Source: Candidatus Peregrinibacteria bacterium UBA1369 (GTDB taxonomy: Bacteria > Patescibacteriota > Gracilibacteria > UBA1369). From it: DNA of 64,000 bases. The DNA lies in contig DBRL01000013.1 of NCBI GenBank assembly GCA_002305925.1, positions 74,436 through 138,435 on the forward strand. Reading direction: 5' to 3'. Each line of letters starts with the position of its first letter. The stretch's first letter is position 1. Shown piece by piece: positions 53,088-61,028 of the stretch. Under the pieces are notes generated by a model, which saw only the letters and a program-made list of their open reading frames with translations, ran no database searches and had not been told where the DNA came from. Position numbers and translations under genes: made by a program.

Positions 53088-54890
53088 CTATTTGGCAATA
53101 TGCAAGAAGATCTCCACAGAGGTTTGGTCTTTCTCCACACCATGCGAACCGAATACAATGCTTTTCAGCGGCCGCAGATAGGATTTCACCGTTTCATATT
53201 CGGCCAATTGGGCTTCCGGTAAGCCTCCCGTTTTAGCGAGTTCCACCAGCCGGTCAAAATAGACAAACATCTGGGCCGGAGCCAAATAGGTAATACCATT
53301 CTCGGCCCCGTTCAGATATTTAAGAGCTCGACGAAACTCTTCGGAGTCCGCTACGCGCGGCGGACGGGCAAAAGACTCCGGCAACCCGGGTTTCAGTGCC
53401 AAAACCGCAGTCTGATCAGACAATATTCCATAATAAAATTCGATTTTCTGACCGGACAGCTTTTTCACCAGCGCCGGATCCTGGCCGGACAACAGGAGAT
53501 CGGGATTCAGTGTGAAACGCCAGAGACGCCCCGGATCCAATTCTTCATGCTTGAGCAACATAGTGAGTTCGGGATTCTCCGCTTTGACATCGGTCCACAG
53601 CTCTTCGACTGCGCCATTAAGCAATGCAAAAACCTTCTCAGCCCCGGCAACATTGCCGGTGGTATCCAGATAAAAGCCCAACGCGGGGAAAACCGAGTCA
53701 TTATCTTCCAGCACGAACGCATAGCCGCGATCAAGAAAAGTCAAGATATCCCGCTGAAAATCCAGCCCCAGATCGGCCAAAGCCTGTTCCATTTCATCCA
53801 TTCCCTGCCGCAATTCGTCATCCTGTACGGCCAGCTCCATGAATTGTTGATAGGACTGCCCGAAATTGTAACCTTCCGAATAGAAGAGAGGCGCAACGGC
53901 AGGCAGTTTTTCAAACAAATATGATTTTTCAATTTTGCCGGCCTGTTCTCGCAAATCCTGCCCATCCCCGGCCCAAACCCTGATCATCATGCGCAGTCCT
54001 TCTTTTTCCGCCCTCAGAGAAATGGTTTCAGCGGCAATGGCCTCCAGGCCGCTGGTCTGCCAATTCAAACTCTCCAGTTCGGGCGCCAAAGGTTGCCCGT
54101 CGATTTCCGCCCGATTTAGAAAATCAAGCAAAAGACGAAAATCACCATATAAAAAAAATAGGGAAGGCCGGTAATCTTCAAGGGCTCGCCGATAGACCGG
54201 ATTATTGACCAGCAGGGAAGAACCCTCCAAAGTTTTCTCCACACCCGAGGCAATCGCTTCCTTCAATAAAAGCTCATCATTGGCAATTACAAACACATCT
54301 GCGATACGCGCCAAAAAAGCACGGTCAGCCGAGTCCACTGTCCCATCACCTCCTGCAGAACGATCCCCTGTGCCAGCGTCCTCATCACCGGTTACGTAAT
54401 AATCCATGCCCAAATGAGTCTTCTTGCTTATGGCACCTCGTTGCAACTGGGTCGCCAACAAACGATCCAATGCGGCCTTATCGGCTATGGTCAAAACCAT
54501 AATCAGCCTGATAGAGGCGGGCTCTTTTTCCAAAGCCGGCGCCAGAGCCAGATATAATTCGCTATTCTCCTTCAGTAGAGGCAGTAAATCACGCTGATAA
54601 TCCAGTCCCAGTTCCTGCAGACCGGCCCCCTCACTGACTCCCTGGTTAAATTCCTCGATCAGCATGCCCATTGGGTCATTGGGGAAATAACTATTGAGTT
54701 GGCGCAAATTTTCCAGCTGTTCAAGATCTCTGCTGCCGATTTTCCCCAGCATCAAAAGATCAGCAGGCAAAAGAGCCTCTATGGAAACGCCCTGATCGGA
54801 AACAAAACGCCCAACAGCGGCATTTTGCTGGCAACCGGACAAAAAAACAATCCCCGTCAAAAAAACAGCCATTAACAGCGGGAACCTCAT
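53088..54890 (-). CDS. DUF3352 lipoprotein
   Basis: About 600 residues. The lipobox F-L-S-G-C puts the lipid-modified Cys at residue 20 when started at the ATG at 54890 (a start at 54914 adds eight). The body matches DUF3352-type sequence: SIEALLPADLLMLGKIGSRD near the start, repeated segments on the theme GLDYQRDLLPLLKENSELYL and GLDFQRDILTFLDRGYAFVL, and late strands ENGITYLAPAQMFVYFDRL. It is a probable paralogue of the DUF3352-SLH protein at 9995-12373, with a lipid anchor instead of SLH domains. No function known. Confidence 0.85.
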   Translation of the reverse strand: MRFPLLMAVFLTGIVFLSGCQQNAAVGRFVSDQGVSIEALLPADLLMLGKIGSRDLEQLENLRQLNSYFPNDPMGMLIEEFNQGVSEGAGLQELGLDYQRDLLPLLKENSELYLALAPALEKEPASIRLIMVLTIADKAALDRLLATQLQRGAISKKTHLGMDYYVTGDEDAGTGDRSAGGDGTVDSADRAFLARIADVFVIANDELLLKEAIASGVEKTLEGSSLLVNNPVYRRALEDYRPSLFFLYGDFRLLLDFLNRAEIDGQPLAPELESLNWQTSGLEAIAAETISLRAEKEGLRMMIRVWAGDGQDLREQAGKIEKSYLFEKLPAVAPLFYSEGYNFGQSYQQFMELAVQDDELRQGMDEMEQALADLGLDFQRDILTFLDRGYAFVLEDNDSVFPALGFYLDTTGNVAGAEKVFALLNGAVEELWTDVKAENPELTMLLKHEELDPGRLWRFTLNPDLLLSGQDPALVKKLSGQKIEFYYGILSDQTAVLALKPGLPESFARPPRVADSEEFRRALKYLNGAENGITYLAPAQMFVYFDRLVELAKTGGLPEAQLAEYETVKSYLRPLKSIVFGSHGVEKDQTSVEIFLHIAK

Positions 54891-54977
54891 CTTGGCAGTG
54901 AAAAATCCTGACATGGAATATTGGTTTTAAATTCTCAATTTTTTATTGTAACCAGCGGGGGGAAAGGGCCTACCCGT

Positions 54978-55002
54978 GCGGGCGGGGCTTTGCCCCGCCC
55001 GC
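54978..55002. repeat. GC-rich palindrome, intergenic
   Basis: Perfect 11-base arms, GCGGGCGGGGC and its complement, around TTT. It lies between rpmG and the DUF3352 gene (both minus strand) and has no T-run on either side, so it is not a standard terminator. It resembles the palindromes at 3223-3245 and 56036-56066. Confidence 0.75.
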
Positions 55003-55016
55003 TGCAATGAAACAGT

Positions 55017-55199
55017 TTACTTGGAACCTTTTTTGGTATCCTTACGCTTGTGAACAACGTGCTTATGGCACTGCTTGCAATACATGCTCAGTTCCTTGGT
55101 AATCGTCTCGTTGTTTTTCTTGTTGTAGGCAGTGGTTTTCTTCGGGGCATTGCATTCCGAACAATACCAGGTGCAATAGGTGCTTTTTCCTTTCGCCAT
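55017..55199 (-). CDS. rpmG: Ribosomal protein bL33
   Basis: 60-residue basic protein of the 50S subunit. It keeps two Cys pairs that bind zinc, WYCSECNAPKKTTAYNKKNN and YCKQCHKHVVHKRKDT, the C+ form of bL33. Normal length and sequence. Not linked to other ribosomal genes here. Confidence 0.93.
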   Translation of the reverse strand: MAKGKSTYCTWYCSECNAPKKTTAYNKKNNETITKELSMYCKQCHKHVVHKRKDTKKGSK

Positions 55200-55254
55200 A
55201 CGGGTGATTTACGATTATTTTTACCACTGGAGTCTAGCTTATATCGTCTATTAG

Positions 55255-55995
55255 TCAAGCCAAATCGGCAGCGGCCGGCGACCGTCCGCTGCGTCGAAAA
55301 AACCACGCCCCCAAAGCAATGGCCACAACAACGATGCCCCAGGGCCAGAGAAACCAGGGGAAAACAGACCCTGGCTCTTCGCGAGAAGGGCTGTTTAAGA
55401 CATCCATCAGAGCCATTTCCTGCCAGTTGCTCTCGATGGCATAGCCGGAAGAATCAGCTTGAACCGCCAAATCGCCTCCGACAGGCCCGGGGAAAGCCCC
55501 ATTCGAAACAAAACCGGCTGGCGGAACTACCACTTTACCGTCCGCAACAGCGCCGGTATCAGCCGGAGAACGTATAGCATCAGGCAAGGCGGCAATGGTC
55601 CACTCCACGGAAGGTAGGTCTTTGCGCACACCGTCATAGACGCTGAGCACCCGCTCCTCCAGGGAAACCGGCTTGAGCAAATCTTTCTCAAAAACCAGCC
55701 TGGCCAGCGCGCCGCTCGACAATTCCGGCAAACGGTCGGCGCGAAAAGTCATTCCCAATACCACCCTGGACTGATCCGGCAATGCCTTGACCATTTGAAT
55801 CGGCCGCTCCGACTCGGGCATGCCCGCAATCAAAGCCCCCCACTCCATCCCCCGATAACCGGCCGCGGCGAAATCCCCCTCAAAAACAATATCGGTCGCC
55901 AGACCCAAAAAGTTGCGCGGCGGAGCATCAATACTCAAGTCAAAGGCCACCAGCCCTCCCTCCAGATAATTTTTACTTAAATTGATTGCAGTCAT
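55255..55995 (-). CDS. Cohesin-like membrane-anchored protein
   Basis: 246 residues using the ATG at 55995. The N-terminal 130 residues have the beta pattern of a cohesin-like domain: LEGGLVAFDLSIDAP, FLGLATDIVFEGDF, then SSGALARLVFEKDLLKP, where cohesins usually show G-x-L-x-x-L-x-F. A Pro/Ala/Gly linker leads to a C-terminal membrane helix (WFLWPWGIVVVAIALGAWFF) and R-R-S-G-R, so it may be anchored with its domain outside. No signal peptide is visible with this start. The frame is open upstream to 56091 through the GC-rich palindrome. It may pair with the dockerin-bearing protein just upstream on the same strand. Domain call is tentative. Confidence 0.6.
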   Translation of the reverse strand: MTAINLSKNYLEGGLVAFDLSIDAPPRNFLGLATDIVFEGDFAAAGYRGMEWGALIAGMPESERPIQMVKALPDQSRVVLGMTFRADRLPELSSGALARLVFEKDLLKPVSLEERVLSVYDGVRKDLPSVEWTIAALPDAIRSPADTGAVADGKVVVPPAGFVSNGAFPGPVGGDLAVQADSSGYAIESNWQEMALMDVLNSPSREEPGSVFPWFLWPWGIVVVAIALGAWFFRRSGRSPAAADLA

Positions 55996-56035
55996 TTCAC
56001 TTTGGTTAAAAAATTTTTTGCTAAAAGTGGGTAGG

Positions 56036-56066
56036 GGGCGAGGCGCGCCGACGGCGCGCCTCGCCC
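56036..56066. repeat. GC-rich palindrome, intergenic
   Basis: Perfect 14-base arms (GGGCGAGGCGCGCC with its complement) and a 3-base loop GAC, between the LTD-dockerin gene and the cohesin-like gene. No T-run follows, so a transcription-stop role is unlikely unless Rho-like. Confidence 0.75.
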
Positions 56067-56120
56067 TATACAACGACTCTACGGAAAACAAAAAGCTTTT
56101 GTCCCGACGTCACTATCAAC

Positions 56121-57632
56121 TCACGGATAACGCTGGGCAAAGGCGGCACCGATATCAATCAAATCGCTGCCGTTGATCAGGGCATCATAAGTGGTATCAA
56201 TCAGCGGATCAAAAGCGGGCGATAGATCGCTCTCGGCAAAATGCAGGGCCAGTCGCTCCAGATCGCGTCCATCGATGCGGTCACTACGGTTGTTGTCACC
56301 CCGGATGCCGCGCGAATCCTGGGCGGAAATCGTCACTGACTGACTGGTCAACGAGCCTTTCACCGCAGTCACCCGGTATTGATAGACCAGATTGGGCACG
56401 ATATTGCCACCATTCAAGACGCCATCCTGATCGACAAATTCAGTCCCCGCCACTCCGGCGAGAATCTGCCACTGACCATGGGCATCCATCCTCTCCACCC
56501 GATAATGATCGGGCTGGGAAAGAGAAGCCATCCAGTTCAATCTGATCTGATAGCGATCAATTCCCTGGGTGGCCTGCAATAAAGTCACCGGTTCAACCAT
56601 ACCGGTCTCCAGTCCCAGGCTGGCCGGCAAAAGTGAAACCGGCAAATCGCCCTGCGTGGAAGATGCAAAAGACCCCGGCGCAAAAATCACACTGGTCTGT
56701 CCGCCCTCTCCGCCAACAACGGTGAAATTGACAGAAAAGAGATTGCCGCTGCCGCTGACACCGACCTTGGGATCGATAGTCCTGGCCTCAGCAACCAGCA
56801 GATTACCAGCTTCCCCCGCAACCAGGCCGCTCTGAAAAGAAGTGGCCACCGTCCCGCCGGCAGAGAGAAAACCCCCCGCCGTCACCGCTCCCAGCTGCAA
56901 CTTCGCGGGGTCATAAACCAGTTCAAAACCATAGGAAAAAAGTTCACTCAAATTGTCAGCCCGTACCGTCATCGTTACAGTCTCGCCCATCACAGCAACT
57001 CCTTGATCAAAAAGCGCCGTCACCTTTGGCTGGTTGACAGGAGGCGTGGACATGGAATTCAGGGCCCGCGGCGTACCAATTATCGCGGAACCGGCCGAGG
57101 CCAGCGCACCACTCCCACCGGTAGAAGAAGCAAAATTCGCCGACAGATCGCCAACCAGCGCATCGATACGCTCCATGGTGGCATAATTTGCATTCGAACC
57201 GGCATACCAGACACCACCTCCTGCATTTACCGTGTCAATCACCTGCCCACCGGCATCGGCCAACTGCAGCGTGTCACCGGTATTGGCCAAAGACATGTTG
57301 AAAATCAGATCGGCGCTCAGATTTGATACAGCCGTCTCTGAATCCTCAATCAGGAAATAGGCCTGCGGCCCGATTACCGTACCGGCAGGAAAAGTTAAGA
57401 CATCGGCCCCGTCATCACGCAATATCCAGCCGCCCAAATCAACCGAAAGGGCGGTCGTATTATAGAGTTCAATCCATTCATCATTGGCCGAATCGGCGGA
57501 ACCCGCCCAAGCCACCTCATTAATCACTACTGAACCGGTCGCAGCCGCCCGCACCGGCAATCCACCCGGAATCACTCCAACCATAGCCACAAAACCAGCC
57601 ATCACAGCCGAACAAGCTTTCTTTAAATTCAT
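56121..57632 (-). CDS. LTD-cohesin-FN3-dockerin surface protein
   Basis: 503 residues from the ATG at 57632, which opens a signal peptide (KKACSAVMAGFVAMVGVIPG). Domain order: a lamin-tail domain (VVINEVAWAGSADSANDEWI, then GTVIGPQAYFLIE), a cohesin-like domain (SYGFELVYDPAKLQLGAV through GSGNLFSVNFTVVGGEG), a fibronectin type III-like domain (YQIRLNWMASLSQPDHYRVE), and a C-terminal dockerin-like pair (GDNNRSDRIDGRDLERLALH and YDALINGSDLIDIGAAFA), with Asp/Asn loops that fit calcium binding. This is a classic scaffold toolkit (lamin tail, cohesin, dockerin). The next gene downstream encodes a cohesin-like anchored protein. No catalytic domain is visible. Confidence 0.8.
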   Translation of the reverse strand: MNLKKACSAVMAGFVAMVGVIPGGLPVRAAATGSVVINEVAWAGSADSANDEWIELYNTTALSVDLGGWILRDDGADVLTFPAGTVIGPQAYFLIEDSETAVSNLSADLIFNMSLANTGDTLQLADAGGQVIDTVNAGGGVWYAGSNANYATMERIDALVGDLSANFASSTGGSGALASAGSAIIGTPRALNSMSTPPVNQPKVTALFDQGVAVMGETVTMTVRADNLSELFSYGFELVYDPAKLQLGAVTAGGFLSAGGTVATSFQSGLVAGEAGNLLVAEARTIDPKVGVSGSGNLFSVNFTVVGGEGGQTSVIFAPGSFASSTQGDLPVSLLPASLGLETGMVEPVTLLQATQGIDRYQIRLNWMASLSQPDHYRVERMDAHGQWQILAGVAGTEFVDQDGVLNGGNIVPNLVYQYRVTAVKGSLTSQSVTISAQDSRGIRGDNNRSDRIDGRDLERLALHFAESDLSPAFDPLIDTTYDALINGSDLIDIGAAFAQRYP

Positions 57633-57726
57633 TGCATAGTATTGGTTAGGAATATTTTGACAAATCGGCCGATTCGCCCCATCAAAATAACGCCCCAAGC
57701 TGAACGGAAGCTGAAAAAAATTACCC

Positions 57727-57765
57727 AAAAAACTCCCCCCAATCACTAAGGCGAAAGGAGGGAGT
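57727..57765 (-). terminator. Rho-independent terminator
   Basis: Read on the minus strand: ACTCCCTCC, loop, GGGGGGAGT, then six T residues (one wobble or mismatch in the stem). It lies 24 bases past the stop of the Met-rich exported protein gene and ends the sigma-factor operon. Confidence 0.75.
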
Positions 57766-57788
57766 CAGTGCTTTTTAGCGACATTTTG

Positions 57789-58382
57789 CTATTGAGAATT
57801 GCGACTACCCTGTCCACAACGATCCTTCAGTTTTTGTCCAACAGGCTGAATCCCATTGTCTTCCAGAATCTGCCTCACCAGGTCCCCGTCCCCAGCTTCA
57901 TGTGCAGCCCTGAGCTGGGCCTGTACTTCCTGTGACAAGGCTTTTACCACAGGCAGTTCGAGTAAACTACCGTCTCCACCACGACCACGGAAACCACCCA
58001 TCATCCGTCCGCCTCCCATACCCATGCCCAGAGGCATTTTCAAATCCTTTCCCAATTCCTTGGCCCTGGCATAATCGCCGGCTTTGAAAGCATCATAAAG
58101 CTCGGCCAATTTGGCAAAATCCTCAGCCGTAACTTTCTCGGCCAGCATCTCACGGCCGTTATCCAGCATAAATTGCTTCCAGGCATCATAATTGCCATCG
58201 TCCACCAATTTCAACTGATCGACATGACGCTCCCAATTCTGCTGATGCAGCTGGGCACGTTCGTCTTCGGACAACAAACGTGGACCGTCTGTGTCCTGCC
58301 ACATCCCCTGGGCCCCAGCCACCGAAGCGCCGACAGCGACCGTCACCAGCACCCCACTAAAAAGTTTGTTTGTTAATTTCAT
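57789..58382 (-). CDS. Exported Met/Gly-rich protein
   Basis: 197 residues from the ATG at 58382. A signal peptide (KLFSGVLVTVAVGASVAGAQ) leads to a helical domain with a repeated acidic helix theme (LVDDGNYDAWKQFMLDNGRE, YDAFKAGDYARAKELGKDL) and a Met/Gly-rich segment (MPLGMGMGGGRMMGGFRGRG). Met-rich segments can bind copper(I) or other soft metals; this is an inference. The C-terminus has a short helical repeat and one Cys. It is the last gene of an ECF-sigma operon; a regulated exported stress or sensor protein is a reasonable idea. Confidence 0.65.
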   Translation of the reverse strand: MKLTNKLFSGVLVTVAVGASVAGAQGMWQDTDGPRLLSEDERAQLHQQNWERHVDQLKLVDDGNYDAWKQFMLDNGREMLAEKVTAEDFAKLAELYDAFKAGDYARAKELGKDLKMPLGMGMGGGRMMGGFRGRGGDGSLLELPVVKALSQEVQAQLRAAHEAGDGDLVRQILEDNGIQPVGQKLKDRCGQGSRNSQ

Positions 58383-58468
58383 CTTTAGACAATAAAAAAA
58401 TAAGAAATTGTTTTTGAGAGTTCCATGGACAACCCTCATTCAATACTACACACCACGAACCTCATTTA

Positions 58469-59251
58469 TTACAACTTTTCGTTCTGTCCTTTCTGCCGGG
58501 CGGGAAACAACATTGCTCCTCCCTTCCCCGGCACGCCAGCCCCCGGCAAAGGCAAAGCTCTTTTCATCCGTATTTCCACCGCGTTGAATTGCCCCCCGGA
58601 CAGGACCTCACCCATCAACAACACCGGCTGTTCCAATCGCAACTGGGGAAATTTCTTCTCGGCCTGTGAACGACTCTGCACAGTCACAATCCAAAGTTCC
58701 CGACGCATGTCTTCCAAACCAAAAACCCCACCATCACGCAATTCAACCACCCTCCCGGGCAGCACTCCCAGCTCCGGCAGGTGAAACTTGCGCAGTCGCT
58801 GCTCCTCCATCTGATGGTAAGACGGCAATGCGTTACGCAAAAAAGTATCCACCATTTCCGGTCCATGCAGGGCATAGACTAATCCACCAAGAACCGCGGA
58901 AACCAAGACAGAACCGGCCACCAGCCAAATCGGCCGGAAACGATAGCCGACCTCGGTTTTTTCAAACACCCAAACAGCCAACAACAACAATAACGCCAGC
59001 AGAAAAAGCCACAACAGCGGCAATACTTCCAGCACCATCGGCAATCCGCGCTCTCCTCCCCAGCTCAACAACTCCCAGTCCAAATCGCCAATTTTCAGAA
59101 AAACCAGACTCATCACCAATCCACCAACCACCACAGCGGCAAGCACAAGCGACATCAGCGTTAAATTTGCCAACACAAATCTCCAGCGCGGCTTGGGACG
59201 AATCCCCAACTCGCGAATCTGCCCGACGATATTGTCACTGATTTTACTCAT
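58469..59251 (-). CDS. Membrane protein, possible anti-sigma partner
   Basis: 260 residues with three membrane helices (LTLMSLVLAAVVVGGLVMSL, LLWLFLLALLLLLAVWVF, WLVAGSVLVSAVLGGLVYAL) and a C-terminal 130-residue domain (MEEQRLRKFHLPELGVLPGR ... RRELWIVTVQSRSQAEKKFP). No zinc-type anti-sigma motif (H-x-x-x-C-x-x-C) is visible, so it is not a standard ZAS anti-sigma factor. Its start overlaps the end of the sigma gene by eight bases, the usual arrangement for a sigma/anti-sigma pair. Function inferred from context only. Confidence 0.6.
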   Translation of the reverse strand: MSKISDNIVGQIRELGIRPKPRWRFVLANLTLMSLVLAAVVVGGLVMSLVFLKIGDLDWELLSWGGERGLPMVLEVLPLLWLFLLALLLLLAVWVFEKTEVGYRFRPIWLVAGSVLVSAVLGGLVYALHGPEMVDTFLRNALPSYHQMEEQRLRKFHLPELGVLPGRVVELRDGGVFGLEDMRRELWIVTVQSRSQAEKKFPQLRLEQPVLLMGEVLSGGQFNAVEIRMKRALPLPGAGVPGKGGAMLFPARQKGQNEKL

Positions 59252-59843
59252 GGTTAAGCAGGTTATATTTCAATGCCAGCTGACGAAACGCGGACTTGGC
59301 CCTCTTGAGCAGCACCCCAACCGTTCCCAACGGCTTCTGCAAAATGAAACTGATTTCGTTGTAATCACGTTCTTCCAGATAGCGCAGTACCAGCACTTCC
59401 CGATAATCCGGCCGCAATTTGCCAAGCAATTCCCGCACCCTCTGGGCGGTCTCCCTCCTGACAGCATCCTCCGCCAAATCCTCACCATCGGTCAGCACCT
59501 GAAATAACGACGCACTCCCATCCTCCTCACCATCGAGACTGATTGTGTTTTGCAGCCGGCGCCTACGCAACTGATTGAGCGCTTCATTGCGCACAATCCG
59601 GTAAATCCAGGCAGAAAAAGGCCAGTTGGGATTGTATCCGTTCAGGTTACGATAGACCTTGATCATCGCCTCCTGGAAAATATCTTCGGCCAGCTGACGC
59701 TCACCGGCGGTAAAACGACAGATATAGCGCATCAGTTTTGCCTCATAGCGCTCGACAAGACTGGCGAAATTTGCGGCATCGGAGAGTGTCCGGCGCACCA
59801 ACTCGGCGTCGCTAAACTGTTTTTCTCTATCCGCTGCGGCCAC
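59244..59843 (-). CDS. ECF-type RNA polymerase sigma factor
   Basis: 199 residues starting at a GTG at 59843. Region 2 (LVERYEAKLMRYICRFTAGE then FQEAMIKVYRNLNGYNP and FSAWIYRIVRNEALNQLRRR) and region 4 (LRPDYREVLVLRYLEERDYN and GTVGVLLKRAKSAFRQLA) are clear; region 3 is missing, as in ECF factors. It directs RNA polymerase to a limited set of promoters in response to a signal, usually envelope stress. It overlaps the membrane protein gene by eight bases and is followed by the Met-rich exported protein gene; the three look like one operon. Confidence 0.9.
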   Translation of the reverse strand: MAAADREKQFSDAELVRRTLSDAANFASLVERYEAKLMRYICRFTAGERQLAEDIFQEAMIKVYRNLNGYNPNWPFSAWIYRIVRNEALNQLRRRRLQNTISLDGEEDGSASLFQVLTDGEDLAEDAVRRETAQRVRELLGKLRPDYREVLVLRYLEERDYNEISFILQKPLGTVGVLLKRAKSAFRQLALKYNLLNHE

Positions 59844-59902
59844 TGCAAAAAGATTAATCTACCAGAGTATACACTTAACCACTTGAGAAAATTACAAAAA
59901 AA

Positions 59903-60649
59903 TCAGACCTTCATACTCTCCAGCACTTTGCGCACCCGCTCCTCCTCGACAAAATCATAGCCGGCATCGATCAGGCCTACCGCGCCCGGATGTTCGGCCA
60001 GATAAGCAATAAAACGATCAACCTTGCGCAGATATAGCTCCAGCACGCGCCTCTTCTGATTATCCGGTGTCGACTGTGGCTTTGTGCGCAACGGTTCCAG
60101 CCCCATCCCACCCGCGGCAATTCTATAACGAATCTCCTGACGCATATCTTCAGGCGGATTGGCTTCGCGCCCGAGCACCTCCATAATCTCACCGCGCCAG
60201 TTGTTCCACTTCTCCAGCATTTCGGTTTTTTCGTTGAGCTGGCCGTATGATTCCAGCCGTCGCCTCAAGTTATCAAGAATTTTCACCAGGCCGTCGCTGT
60301 CATTGACCAGCCCCTGGGACTGTTTCAGAACCAGCGTCACATAGGGCAAAAAGACCGGGGCCTGTGACAGGCGGCTTTTCAATTTTTCCAGGGCGCCCAG
60401 ATATCCGCTTTGGGCTGACAGTCCCAGCCGCGCGTCCATTGAACGAAAGACGCTCTCCAATTCCTCCACGGTCGCCCGATAATTCCCCTGCTCTGTGGGA
60501 GACAATTGCGTCAACAGATCGGTCACAAAACGTCTGCCGGAAATCATCTGCTCCTTCAATGCGGCCAGCTCCGGAGCGGCCTCGCGATTACGCTCGGCCT
60601 CTTCCAGCTCAGCCCATTCCAGCCAGTTTTCATCTTTAGGTACAGCCAT
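59903..60649 (-). CDS. Hypothetical helical protein
   Basis: About 248 residues from the ATG at 60649. Predicted almost wholly helical and charged, with long amphipathic stretches (ELAALKEQMISGRRFVTDLL, LVKILDNLRRRLESYGQLNE) and no signal or membrane helix. No family recognised. It has a good promoter 85 bases upstream on the minus strand. The frame is open upstream to 60733 but that part is low-confidence. It is upstream of the sigma operon on the same strand, separated by 59 bases. Confidence 0.7.
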   Translation of the reverse strand: MAVPKDENWLEWAELEEAERNREAAPELAALKEQMISGRRFVTDLLTQLSPTEQGNYRATVEELESVFRSMDARLGLSAQSGYLGALEKLKSRLSQAPVFLPYVTLVLKQSQGLVNDSDGLVKILDNLRRRLESYGQLNEKTEMLEKWNNWRGEIMEVLGREANPPEDMRQEIRYRIAAGGMGLEPLRTKPQSTPDNQKRRVLELYLRKVDRFIAYLAEHPGAVGLIDAGYDFVEEERVRKVLESMKV

Positions 60650-60733
60650 CGCAACCAGGATCAAAATAATTGATTTGTTTCCAATTGGCTTCAGTCTCTG
60701 CCCACGCGGAGCATTGCCAGCACCAATCCCCAT

Positions 60734-60762
60734 ATTATAGCATAAATAAGCCAGCTCGCCAA
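60734..60762 (-). promoter_or_regulatory. Extended -10 promoter on the minus strand
   Basis: On the minus strand: TTGGCG (60757-60762), a 17-base spacer ending in TGC, then TATAAT (60734-60739). It points to the hypothetical gene starting at 60649. Confidence 0.6.
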
Positions 60763-60834
60763 AACGGCGCCAGCCCCCGCAACAGTCAAATCCTCACACC
60801 CACCACCAGAAACACCACCCCAAATCAAAAAAAT

Positions 60835-60862
60835 TTGCATCGCGTCTCATCTATGCTAAAAT
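60835..60862 (+). promoter_or_regulatory. Candidate tRNA promoter
   Basis: TTGCAT (60835-60840), 16 bases, TAAAAT (60857-60862) preceded by TGC. It lies about 70 bases before the partial tRNA copy at 60933 and 175 bases before the full tRNA-Thr. The rest of the 60650-61037 gap shows no convincing gene. Confidence 0.5.
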
Positions 60863-60922
60863 CAGCCCGCGATTGCCCATACCAAGCAGCGCTCGGGCGC
60901 AAATGACAGGCCAGCCAGCACG

Positions 60923-60950
60923 TTCAAAACCAGCCGCAGTAGCTCAGATG
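60923..60950 (+). repeat. Partial copy of the tRNA-Thr 5' region
   Basis: 28 bases matching 61028-61055 with one difference, including the tRNA's first 18 bases (GCCGCAGTAGCTCAGATG at 60933-60950). The match stops inside the D-arm; what follows cannot fold as a tRNA. It is therefore a fragment, perhaps left by a recombination or insertion event. Confidence 0.8.
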
Positions 60951-61028
60951 CCCAAGCGAAGCGTCAATCATCATAGCGCACCAGCGCGATCATGACCAAC
61001 GCCCTGCACGCACCTTAGCACCAAAGCT

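Noticed and set aside
54978..55002. Palindrome after rpmG as a terminator
   Set aside because: Stem is strong but no T-run follows on either strand, so it is listed as a repeat instead.
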